NCBI GenBank assembly: GCA_030704615.1
Contig: JAKLZA010000026.1
Coordinates: 1-25,000 of the forward strand
Length of the DNA stretch: 25,000 bases
Source: Takakia lepidozioides
Taxonomy: Eukaryota; Streptophyta; Takakiopsida; Takakiales; Takakiaceae
Direction: 5' to 3'
Positions 1 through 9,167 of the stretch are shown here, in pieces. The notes beneath the pieces are model-generated. The model was not told the DNA's origin and ran no database searches. It saw nothing but the letters and a program-made list of their open reading frames with translations. The position numbers and the translations under genes were made by a program. Position 1 is the stretch's first letter, and every line of letters begins with the position of its first letter.

Positions 1-2330
1 TTTGCAGCAAGTACAAGGATCCCTGCAGGCCTAGAAGGGCGATAAGCCGTAGGCGGCAGGGCGACAGCTTCCAAATAGTTCAAATTCTGCTTCCGATCAA
101 ATCATGCTAGAATAAAAGTGGCAATTACGTGAATAATTGACCAGTTGTAGATAACAATTCGACATGTAAATTTTTCACAATCTCAGCAGCTGCAACTGGT
201 ATGAATTCAATCTGGCAGCCATTTCTCTGCTCTGGGAAGCACGCTAAGTTTCACGAGATATTCTCGCAGATGTTCTTAGTAATCGCGTTCTGGGTATAAG
301 CCGAATTGGGCACGGTGCAAAGCTACGAAGCCTTTTAAACTGTTGACATGGGAGTCCAAATTTTTCACAGGGTGGTATTTGGCGCAGTTCTGGAAACTGG
401 GTGCCCAACAATTGTCAATCATACTAGCTCGGCCATTGAACATAGTTGATACCCAGATCACAGAACCTGTACTAATTTGGAAAGCGGGCAGATTGAACAA
501 GCAGGGACATCGTGAGAGACGATCATGCTGCGCGAGACTTTAATGCCTAAGTTACTCATCTGCTTCTTCTCAACTCGAGCTCGAGCATCCAGAGTGTCAA
601 AGTGCTTAATCACGCTCAGCATTTGAGCCCGGCGCTTGCAAAGGAAAGCAGTGTGCATCCTTTCAGGCGGGTTGCAGGCAAGTCCCGTACCACAGCAAGT
701 ATTAAACTCCCGACAAAGTTTACAATGAAGGGCATTGGGTGAGCATGGCAGGCCATGGCAGGAATTTGAGGCCCTCCAGTACAGTACTGATGCACAACGG
801 AAGCAAGGGAGTGGCGCCCGACATGACTACCGTATCCCGGAAGCGTGGCCATCTGTGGGCAGGAGAAGGCAGGAGAAGCGAACTTGATTGTGGGCTGTGT
901 ACTTGGCCTCGCGAGGAGCTCCGCTGCGTTTGCAGCTACATGATAGTGAAGGAAAATCACGAATTCGACTCACATCCGGTACAAAGCTCAAGAGTGCCCC
1001 AAGCGCAGTGTTTTCAATTCCAGAAGGCGTGAGAGCGTTTGCTACTCGAGTGTGCCTCTTTTGTGCCGCTTTCTAGGCTTTGTGCTACAGTCCTTGTACA
1101 AAAGCAGGAATTGTGTTTGAATCTTTCTTAATCTGCGGGTCTTGTACAATCATTAAGCACCAGTTTGCACCATACAATGGCAACTCTGGCATTGACGTGT
1201 GAACTTGATTAGAACTGGTGTTTTCCTTCATAACGGGAACTCATGAACTAAAGCTCAGGAAGTGATTCTTCACTATTGATCCCCAATTGGTACAAAGTAA
1301 ACGTTACTATCTTATTAGAAAGAAAATCTGATGCCCCAAACGCCGAAAAATTTAGTAATACTTAATAGGTTGAGAATGGAGACCTGAAGGACTTCCTGGA
1401 GCATTTTAGAAATTATACAAACATAGAAGCTTGCACGATAAGTGCAGGTCAAAACTTACAAGCAGGTGCATGGGATGGTGCTTAAATTGGGTCATGGTCA
1501 AACTTGAAAATTCCAGGTGCCCATCTGCCAAGACATGACAGGGCCAGTGTAGCGGAGATCGTCTTTTCCCAAAAGCTAACCATGCAGGGCTCCAGTTGAG
1601 AAAACGTGCAGGTCAAGAGATTCAAGTGTCTCAACAAGATGTGACAAGCTGCCAAGAAGCAGAAGAGTATGGAGCTCTTGAGTTTTTCCCTAAAGTCAAG
1701 GAATATAAACTGTGGTCATGGCAAAAGCAAGGTGACGCAGGTCAAGCGTTGCGAGACTGGTCAGATAAAGTGACAAGCTATAACATCGAGGTATCTAGAG
1801 CTCGGGCCAATTTAAAGATCAGCTGGATCACCCTGGCATAAAATTTTAAAGGCACCGCATGCAAGCCTAGAGCTCTGCAGGAATTTAAGCACAGCGGTCA
1901 GATAATTCGAATTCCAAAAGTGTTCATACTTGATACATGTAAATATATACGCTCGACCGAAGCTGACTCGTTTCTCAGCTCAGCAGTGATGATCACAAAC
2001 TAGCTTTATAAAACGTGCAGGTCAAGAGTGACACAAGCCTATGCAGCTTGCGACTGGTGGTGGCTGCAGGCAGGATCAAGCAATGATATGAACACTGCCA
2101 AGGCGCACACGAAGGGCTTGTGGGGGCCGCAGCTGCTCACATGGGATGCAGCAGGCAATGCTCACAGCAGCAGGCAGCTCTCTGCCCTGCAGCCCTGGTC
2201 GGCGCCGCTGCTCCTGCTCTGCATGTGCCGCTACACGACACCCCCTCACTTACCTCCCTCCATCATCTCCCTCCTGCCCTTTGTCCTTTCCCACCCACAC
2301 TCCCCCCCATTACCATCCCAATCTCTCCCT
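1..2330. other. Gene-poor left flank, no supported gene
   Basis: No reading frame here shows a recognisable domain, sustained coding character or plausible exon chain. The open frames are short, overlap on both strands and look like chance. The stretch holds several short diverged repeats built around GCAGGTCAA (near 1445, 1607, 1737 and 2017), including a 19-base exact pair. From about 2240 it passes into a C- and T-rich tract leading to the LBD promoter. It could hold the far end of an untranslated or non-coding transcript, but nothing in the sequence shows that. Confidence 0.6.
1601..2028. repeat. 19-bp exact direct repeat with diverged copies
   Basis: The 19 bases at 1601-1619 (AAAACGTGCAGGTCAAGAG) recur exactly at 2010-2028. 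Shorter relatives, GTGCAGGTCAA at 1442 and GACGCAGGTCAAGC near 1734, lie nearby, and a GTGACAAGCT string occurs near 1640 and again near 1771. The arrangement suggests an old, decayed tandem or dispersed repeat. No terminal inverted repeats or target duplications were seen. Confidence 0.5.
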
Positions 2331-2339
2331 AGGGAAACC

Positions 2340-2456
2340 CATGTTCCCAAAGTGTTCCCAAACTCAAAACCACCATTACAAATCTTTCTCCACACCTCCT
2401 GCTTCACCAGCCGACGAGGGGAACTCATGTTCCCAAAATGTTCCAAAATCAAAACG
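2340..2456. repeat. Imperfect two-copy repeat, period about 86 bp
   Basis: The segment beginning ATGTTCCCAAAGTGTTCCCA at 2341 recurs in diverged form as ATGTTCCCAAAATGTTCCAA at 2427. Both are followed by a similar AAAACC- or AAAACG-like tail. It lies just upstream of the G-rich LBD promoter region. It may be a local duplication; no function is indicated. Confidence 0.5.
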
Positions 2457-2639
2457 AAGTTCCCAATCCTTTCGAGTACCTAATCGGGATTATTAGTAAG
2501 TTACTGTTTGTTTCCCAGCAGCAGCCACGAAGGTGATAAGAATCACGGGAATAGAGGGTCAACGGAAACAGGGATGCGTAGCAAAATTAGGTTTCGCGGG
2601 TCCGCAACGAGAACGGAGGAAACGGAATGATTCGTGTCC

Positions 2640-2895
2640 ACGATAACTGGGATTTGGGGGCAGCCGGGCGGACTGGTGAACATCCATCCACGTCCGTCTG
2701 GGGACGTTCATCGAGGTGCGCGAGGATAGGGGGACGGGGGTGCGCGGGAATAGGGAGGGGCGTTAGGGGAGCGGATAACCTACCACGGCGCGCACATTGA
2801 CGTATGGCGGCGTTATACCGATCTACCCAACCGTAATCTACGGTCTGCGGTCTGCCCATTAAATTAAATTTTGGAGAGAGGCAGCAGCGCAGCGC
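2640..2895 (+). promoter_or_regulatory. Putative LBD promoter region
   Basis: This region precedes a long purine-rich leader. It holds a G-run cluster (2728-2760), a short inverted repeat ACGTCC/GGACGT (about 2693-2710), a CCGTA/TACGG inverted repeat near 2831, and an A+T stretch TTAAATTAAATTTT at 2859-2872. That stretch is the best TATA-like element before the CT/GA-rich leader begins. The start site is inferred to lie shortly after 2872. Transcript 5' ends would be needed to place it. Confidence 0.35.
2728..2760 (+). other. Candidate G-quadruplex in LBD promoter
   Basis: Five runs of at least three G are separated by loops of 1 to 5 bases (AC, TGCGC, AATA, A), so the stretch meets the usual G3+N1-7 rule on the + strand. 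It overlaps a short direct duplication built on GGTGCGCG (near 2715 and 2739). Folding is an inference from sequence only. Confidence 0.5.
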
Positions 2896-2930
2896 AGTCT
2901 GTCCCGAGCTTCTCTTTGCGTCTTCGCTTT

Positions 2931-3000
2931 TTCTCTCTCTCTTTTGTGTTTTCGCTTTTGAAGAGAGAGAGAGAGAGGGAGGGAGGAAGGAAGGAGGGCC
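2931..3000. repeat. CT tract and GA tract forming an inverted repeat
   Basis: A CT-rich arm (2931-2943) is followed after about 17 bases by a complementary GA arm (2961-2973), so the RNA or DNA could fold into a 13-base-pair stem. The GA tract then runs on as GGGA, GGAA and similar repeats to about 3000. GA/CT tracts near plant start sites are known binding sites for GAGA-binding (BBR/BPC) proteins; a role here is inferred. Confidence 0.6.
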
Positions 3001-3311
3001 CACAGGAGGAGGAGAAGGGAAGCAGGCTGAGCTTGCATGCACTCTTGCTACGCTCGAGGAGGGCAGGCTGCTGGGGTGGCGAGCTATCGTCTCCGTCACT
3101 CAAGGCTTGGGGGATGTGCTGAGGGAGAGAGGTGAAGTAGAGGGGAAGGGAGAGAAGAGTTTAGAAGCTCTAGAGAAGAATCCCGAGGGAATTAAATAGA
3201 GAGAGGGATTGAGAGTGCAGAGAAAGGTGCAGAGAGAGGAGTCCTGAGGGAGGGGGTTTTACAGGAAGCAGGCTGGCGGGTCCGGGAAGAGGCGCGCTGA
3301 GGGAGCTCGGA

Positions 3312-3333
3312 GGGGAGGGGGGAGGGGGTGGGG
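3312..3333 (+). other. Strong candidate G-quadruplex in LBD leader
   Basis: Four G-runs (4, 6, 5 and 4 G) are separated by single-base loops A, A and T, followed by more G-runs up to about 3355. Very short loops and long runs are the most stable class. If the leader is transcribed, this would be an RNA G-quadruplex about 420 bases upstream of the start codon. Confidence 0.6.
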
Positions 3334-3755
3334 ACGGAGAGCGGGGAGGGTGGGGCCTGTCATCCGAGCTGGCCGAAAGCAGCAGAGCAGGGAAGCGGCC
3401 AGCAGAAGGGAACGAGGAATCGAGAGAAGGTGAGGAATTGGAAAGCTGGGGCAGGGAGAGGGAGGGGCTGGAGGGTTGGGGGCCGCCTCGGGAAAGGGAG
3501 CTGGAGCAAAGCTGGGGTAGAGACAGAGATCGACTGGAACAGTGGGAGATAGGCAACAGGGACACACGTGAATTTAGAGGTGGCTCAGAGAGGGCGTTGG
3601 AGAACCCTGGGCGCGACGCAGCTCTTATATCTGTCGACAGGGAACGAGGTGGCGTAGGGGCTGTGGAGAGTGCTGCCAGAAGCTCAGCCAGGCCGCGTTC
3701 TTGGGTGGGGTCTTCGGGTCGCAGGGAGGTAGCTGGTGGGTACGCTACTAATTCC

Positions 3756-5803
3756 ATGAGCAGCGGAGCACCATGTGGCGCCTGCAAGTTTCTTCGACGC
3801 AAGTGTGTGCGTGGCTGCATCTTTGCACCCTACTTTGGGGCTGAGCAGGGTGCGGCAAGATTCGCAGCAGTCCATAAGATATTTGGGGCCAGCAATGTGG
3901 CCAAGTTGTTGTTGCATATTCCGATTCCGAGGCGCTGCGATGCAGTGCTCACCATCAGTTATGAGGCGCAGGCACGCCTCTCGGATCCAGTCTATGGTTG
4001 TGTCGCCACCATCTTCGCCCTACAGCAACAGGTTCATATGTGCCGCTCACTTCTTGAATTATCTCAGCTTGTGTCTGAAACCCTGACTTGTTGGAACTGG
4101 TGTTCATCACACAGTTTCTAGATAATTTCCATGTGCAAGGTAGATCTTTTGATTGCAATATGGTCTGCTGGTGGGTGGGTCATTTGAACATTACATATAC
4201 ATATCTAAATTCCAACCTTGCGGACATCACTCACATCCTGAACATTCCAAATTTATCCGACATCGAAGTTCACCTTGTGATAGCATTATCTAGGGCGAAC
4301 GAATAATTCGAATGTCAGAGTGAATCGGCAGACACATGTAAGCAGCTATAGCTTACCTACAGTACCTGGTAGAGATTCACGCTAGATCTTAGAATATTTA
4401 ACCGTCATATATATCTATCCAAGGCAATCATGGTAGTACGACAAAGGTGACACTTTAGACATTTCCGATCTAACAGTCTATAATAGATATGTACACCTTG
4501 AAAGCTCAAGCTGTGATCTGTAGCTACGCAACGACTAACTAGTGAAGTGTATCATCACCCCAGCAGGATCTCAGCGATAGGGATTACATGGCCCATTCAG
4601 CACCTAACATCTCAATTCGCCTAAAACTTAACTCCGCAGAATCTAGTGTCAAGCTGGATGTCAGTTTCCTCATATTGCTATCTCGATCAGAAAATTTTGT
4701 GGATACGGCTCAGTCCAATCTGCAGATCAATTGATTTGGTATTCATATTTAGCTGTAGAATTATCTCCAATATTTAGCTCCGGTGATTCCACTGAAGCTA
4801 TTTGAATATACACCTTGTACAGTCTGGAAACCAATCCGTGAGCGTACGAAGTCACGTAGCAGATTTCAAACTGGCCAGTCCAAAATGAACCATATTGCTC
4901 CCGAGGACTACACTATAACATATCTGTATCTTCCTTGTCAGAGATCATTTTCTTGATCTGTGAAATCCATAATTTTCATTACGCAACATGCCGTCGCTTG
5001 AGCACCCAGCTCTGATCCGACTGGTAAGTACTTACAAGAAGTGCCAGTACTCAGTAAACCATAGTGATTCAACAGAAAGTTTTTAAGCTTGAGTGAGATC
5101 ACACATTCCAGTGCAGGATGTTGCTTGATTTAGTGTCACCATATCTGAGAAAACTGGCGTCAGCTGGGTACTGTACAACATAATTTGCAAGGGACAGGAA
5201 CTTACATCATGCATTATAATGATCAACCTTTCTAAGATAAATTCCGCTAGAAGTTGCATATCCAATTGTCTTTCTGAAGTGATCTGCATAATGATCAACA
5301 ATCCAGTGGTCTCTCTACGTGTGACTAAGATATGTGTACAACAGGTGGCAAGTTTGCAAGCAGAGCTGGCCATTGTGCAGGCACAGCTAGCAAGTAGGCA
5401 GGCTGCAGCAGCAGCCCAACTTCAACAACAACACCATCACCATAACCATCACCTGCAGCAACATCAACAGCAAATAGGCCCATTGGCCGCATCAGCAATT
5501 GCTTCATCAGCCTACCTGCAGCACGATCACCCTCAGTTATCACCCACCTCGGCCATCTCCATGTCTATGGCTAGTGGGTCTGGATCCGGAGGTTCATATT
5601 CGAGAGTCAAGGAGGAGGGCCCGAGTAGCTTCCTTGGTATGCATTATGACTTGGGTATGACCTCCAACAGTCTGGAACCTATGTCGGCGGTCAGCCAACA
5701 GAGTCTGCTTGAATCTTTGGAGAAGGCTAGGAGTATGGAGTCCATGGATCAGTCGGATGATGGAGAACTACAGGCTCTTGCTTCCCTTCTCCGTAGGAAG
5801 TAG
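3756..5803 (+). CDS. LBD: LOB-domain (LBD/ASL) class I transcription factor
   Basis: A nuclear plant-specific DNA-binding regulator of organ boundary and lateral organ development. It has two coding exons, 3756-4031 and 5345-5803, joined in phase 0 (CAG|GTTCAT and ACAACAG|GTGGC), giving 244 aa. The start was chosen because the zinc-like C-block follows at once: C7-x2-C10-x6-C17-x3-C21. The GAS block follows ([10 protein letters not shown] at 43-52), then DPVYGCV at 77-83. A leucine-zipper-like L89-x6-L96-x3-L100-x6-L107 spans the splice junction and marks class I. After it come Ala/Gln- and His-rich stretches (about 109-140), a Ser/Gly-rich part, and an acidic tail with ELQALASLL near the C-terminus. 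Intron position and domain order match known class I LBD genes. The frame is also open upstream for 106 codons. If the intron were retained, translation would stop at 4121 and lose the complete zipper. Which LBD subgroup it belongs to needs a tree. Confidence 0.93.
4032..5344 (+). other. LBD intron (1313 bp)
   Basis: This intron separates the LOB domain from the last three leucines of the zipper. It begins GTTCATATG and ends TGTGTACAACAG. No gene, repeat array or recognisable RNA was seen inside it. It is A+T-richer than the flanking exons. Confidence 0.85.
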
Positions 5804-8800
5804 ATGTTCATCTGTTAAGTCGACGTATGAAAAGGCTCACCATATTTGACCGCAAATTTCTTTAACAGTTTCCAAATACTGCTAGAGGTAACTCTTGCAA
5901 TGGCCATCCCGCCCAACAATATCCTACTGGCGCGTGGGCACAGCCGTAGTGAGAGATCTGGGATCAAGGATGTGCTAGTTGGTGGTGAAGTGGAAGGTTC
6001 ACGAACGCGTTAGAATATTTGATCCATAGCTCATGGAGGAATTACGGGAGCGAGGCCGAAGTAAGTTGTTCTCAGGGGGATGACGGTTGGGCTTGAAATC
6101 AGCAGGGGCATAGTATGTAGAATTTCAGAAATGTAGGAAAGTAGGAAGACCACTCTGGTGAAAAAGTGCAGCTCTAGACACAGAAATATGGACGTTATGT
6201 AGGCATAGGGTAGGATACAAGAAACTGAGATTCGAAGGAGGAACTCAATTGAGACGGCTCCAGCGCGAAATGAGTGCACATGCACATCTATGAGACGTCA
6301 TTGTCAGTTGCTGAAGTCACCTGTCAAGTTTCTTCGACTGCGTATAAGGCTAATGGCGGCTATTGAATGTAAGGTCCGTAGCACCTTAGACCGTTACCAT
6401 ATGATCAGTATCGTAGCAGTTTTTAAGTGATGCATCTGAAAAAATCCTGCAGTTGCAGCATCCCAAACTAGATATCTAATAACCAGCACGCAACATTTAG
6501 CATTTGAATTCAGATAAGTCTACAGATATTTAGGTTAAATATTTGGTTAAGAAGAATCTCCTCTCTAAGTTGGGAGCGAAGTACTGGTACAAATTGATCC
6601 ATGTTATGTTGTTCATGCCTGACCACCTGACACGGGTCTCTTTACTAACATCAACACTTTCACTCAGAGGGAACATCTTGTAGGGGTTGGCACCATCAAC
6701 GGGTAAAAGGCCCTGGCCTCCCTTGAGAAATTCGGAATCCCCAGCTCCTTCTCCCCTCCATCCTTTTCAGTTTTCATCGGACCCAGGTTTACGTTTCTAG
6801 GACTTGTACTAAGGCTCACATTGGAGAGCCAGTAAATATCAACTTAGACCTTACATTCCTTCTGAAACTTGACTCTCGGTGTTTTAATTAATTGGTTTCA
6901 ATTCTATTCGCTCATGTGGGTATTGATTCTATAATTCACGTAGTTTACATCTCACGTAAAGAAAATATTAATTCGTCTTTCAGCATGATCCCAGACTGAT
7001 CAACTATTTGCGATTCTATTCCCTCTCTTAATTAGGATTCCTCGACTCTCCATGTTGATCTTCGACCTTCTGCAGCCACCAGCCATATTCTTCTTATATC
7101 GGCCTCTCTCTTTTTCTCTTTAGTCTGTCTCTCTTCTCACACACTGCACAGTACGAACCAGCTACTTTGAGGCCTAAATACGGTAGATATCATCTGCAGG
7201 TGGTAAGGAAATATTGTATGCACAAGTGAGTCTCAGAGTTCAGTACATACACAGTTCACATCCTCTGCACATCGCCTCTAATATAGGCTCTGTTGAAACT
7301 TGACGTCCGATTAATGATGCAACAGTACTTTGTCCAAGGTTGGAGAGTATATATGCAAGCGGTCTGAGAGCTATTAAATCTAGAAGTTCAGCTACTCTTC
7401 TGTCCAGTGCTCGAGTCAGTCCTGAATATTGGTCCAGCAGACCAGCATGTGGACTGGTAGAAAAGGAGTAACAAAGCTGTAAACACAAGGTTTTTGCTCA
7501 AAATTTCATGTACCGTTCTTTGATTGGTGCTAGATCGATCATCGCATTTGATGGGGCAGTACAGTCGAGGCAGTACTGTGTGAGAATCATATGAAGATGA
7601 AAAGATAAACCTAAACAGTAAACTAATCTCGCTACAGTAATTAGTACATTTATTGAACTTTGTAAAAGTTTCGTACGTATGATAGCAGATTGATCAGCTT
7701 TTCCACAATCAAATTAGTGGTGTGAGAAGTGTACTTTTAAAACTAGTCTACTTCTAGACTAGTTATCGGGCAAGTAAAGCATCGCTGCTAGTCTATCATC
7801 GAATTGACATGATCCTCGGATTTATAAAAATGATCAAGTATAACGCTAACAATGAAATACTTTCATGACAGTGAGTCTCGGTTTTCCCCATCTTGCTTGA
7901 TAGAGATATCTTTTGGCTAACTAGACTTATCCAGAATGATACTCAAAAGAAATTAGGAGCTAAATGCATGAAGCAACTTGCCGGTGTGCAGACTTATATT
8001 GTACTGACTAAGCAGATTTGTCTCCTGGTTCTGAACTGGCCTGCACTCGGCTGACCAGTGACCCTCATGCGGTCTGCCCATCAAACTCGCCAATCCACTA
8101 TATATATTGATCCACCTAATCCAAGTATCATTAGAATCTTAAGCGATGCAAGACCAAAAGATGCACCGAGTATAACATTGAAGAGCATACAATAGGGGGT
8201 AAAAGCACAAGGAACATCATGGCTTGGCATTGCTACGGGACATTGACTCATCAGCGCGCTGTGCATACACAGCAGTTCCTAATTGGGGTGTAAGGGCCAG
8301 AGTGGCCGTTAGAATCTTTTGCTGTCCTTCACTTTTCTCCCAGCCAAGCTTTACAGTGAGTCTGGCCATTACTGGGCGCACAGCCGCCCCTCTTAAACAG
8401 GCTGTGTGCCCTTCGTCTGACTGCAGTTGTGGGACCAAAAATAGACTCTTGTTCTCTATGGTACAGTGTCTGGGTAACTGGAATTGTATTGTCAGTTACC
8501 GTTTCAGTTGCACTAACTGAAAATAGGCCACTGAAAGTTCTTCTGCTTGAGGAAAACATGTTACCATAACGGGAGCTGTCAGTGAGACTCAATCCTCAAT
8601 TGATAATCAGAAAAGGGGTTTCACCTGTTTCGGATGAAGCCTTTTGAAGGATTGTTATGATTGCTCTGTTGCTACAGAGACACATAGCCAATAACAGAAT
8701 GAATAGATTGCTGTTGATCCATTGACAGAGAAACCAACATGCCTCAACTCTGGTTTGAGACTTTGATCAATATGAATATGAAGGGACCACTTTTGGAATG

Positions 8801-9167
8801 CAAATGTATATTTCGTATGCCCTTTCCATAACCAATTACAACTTTTTCTGTATCTTACACCCTCCCCTGGCGACCAAATGAGGCAGGATACAGAATACTA
8901 TTACTTCAATTTTGAACAATGGTCACCAGCAACAAACCGACTCAGCAAAATGGACATGATCATCATACAAATGCTGGCAACAACCTCCATTCCACCCACT
9001 GAGGGCTGTCCCTCTCCTGGTCCTCTCTTCTGCCCCTCTCCCTATCCTCTTCTGCTGCTAGGATTAGAATGTTGCTGTAGCTCTCTTCTCTCTCTAGAAA
9101 TGACAGCTAGGTAGACCCAACACCACAGGAAAACCTGTGATGTCATACTAAGAAATGGGAACTCTTG
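5804..9167. other. Intergenic region between convergent LBD and SWI3 genes
   Basis: This region must contain the 3' UTRs of LBD (+) and SWI3 (-). No reading frame shows a domain or exon-like structure; the longest (6031-6285, -) looks like chance. A near-open stretch around 6620-6840 on the + strand is interrupted by a stop and was not recognised. A perfect small hairpin lies at 7741-7764. There is a pyrimidine-rich run near 7100-7140. No tRNA or transposon ends were seen. Confidence 0.6.
7741..7764. repeat. Perfect 10-bp inverted repeat, 4-nt loop
   Basis: AACTAGTCTA is followed by loop CTTC and then TAGACTAGTT, so the arms are exact reverse complements. The stem is too short and A+T-rich for a plant miRNA precursor, and no U-tract follows. 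It may be a cruciform-forming site or chance; its distance from both genes argues against a transcript-end signal. Confidence 0.65.

Larger units (their letters stand above)
2896..3755 (+). other. Long GA-rich 5' leader of the LBD gene
   Basis: About 860 bases of purine-rich DNA precede the LBD start codon. They contain GAGAGA, GGAGG and GGGGAGG tracts, several upstream ATGs, and a reading frame open from 3438 straight into the LBD frame. A good donor-like site (GAGAAG|GTGAGG, near 3429) and an acceptor-like site (GGGTCGCAG, near 3722) would allow an intron inside the leader. Whether this is all UTR, partly intron, or an N-terminal extension cannot be told without transcripts. Confidence 0.45.

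Noticed and set aside
1250-1275. AAGCTCAGGA string like the start of miR390
   Set aside because: The match stops after about 10 bases and there is no foldback partner nearby.
2587-3099. 170-codon - strand frame in the LBD leader
   Set aside because: It is the complement of the GA-rich leader; Ser/Pro/Leu bias is expected from CT-rich DNA and no domain is present.
3170-3820. 216-codon - strand frame opposite the LBD leader and first exon
   Set aside because: Same low-complexity cause, and it overlaps the LOB-domain exon on the other strand.
6779-6800. TCGGACCCAGG string vaguely like miR166
   Set aside because: It needs a gap and several mismatches, and there is no complementary arm.
6620-6840. 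Nearly open + strand stretch that could be a decayed coding fragment
   Set aside because: It is interrupted by a stop, has no recognisable domain and no flanking transposon structure.
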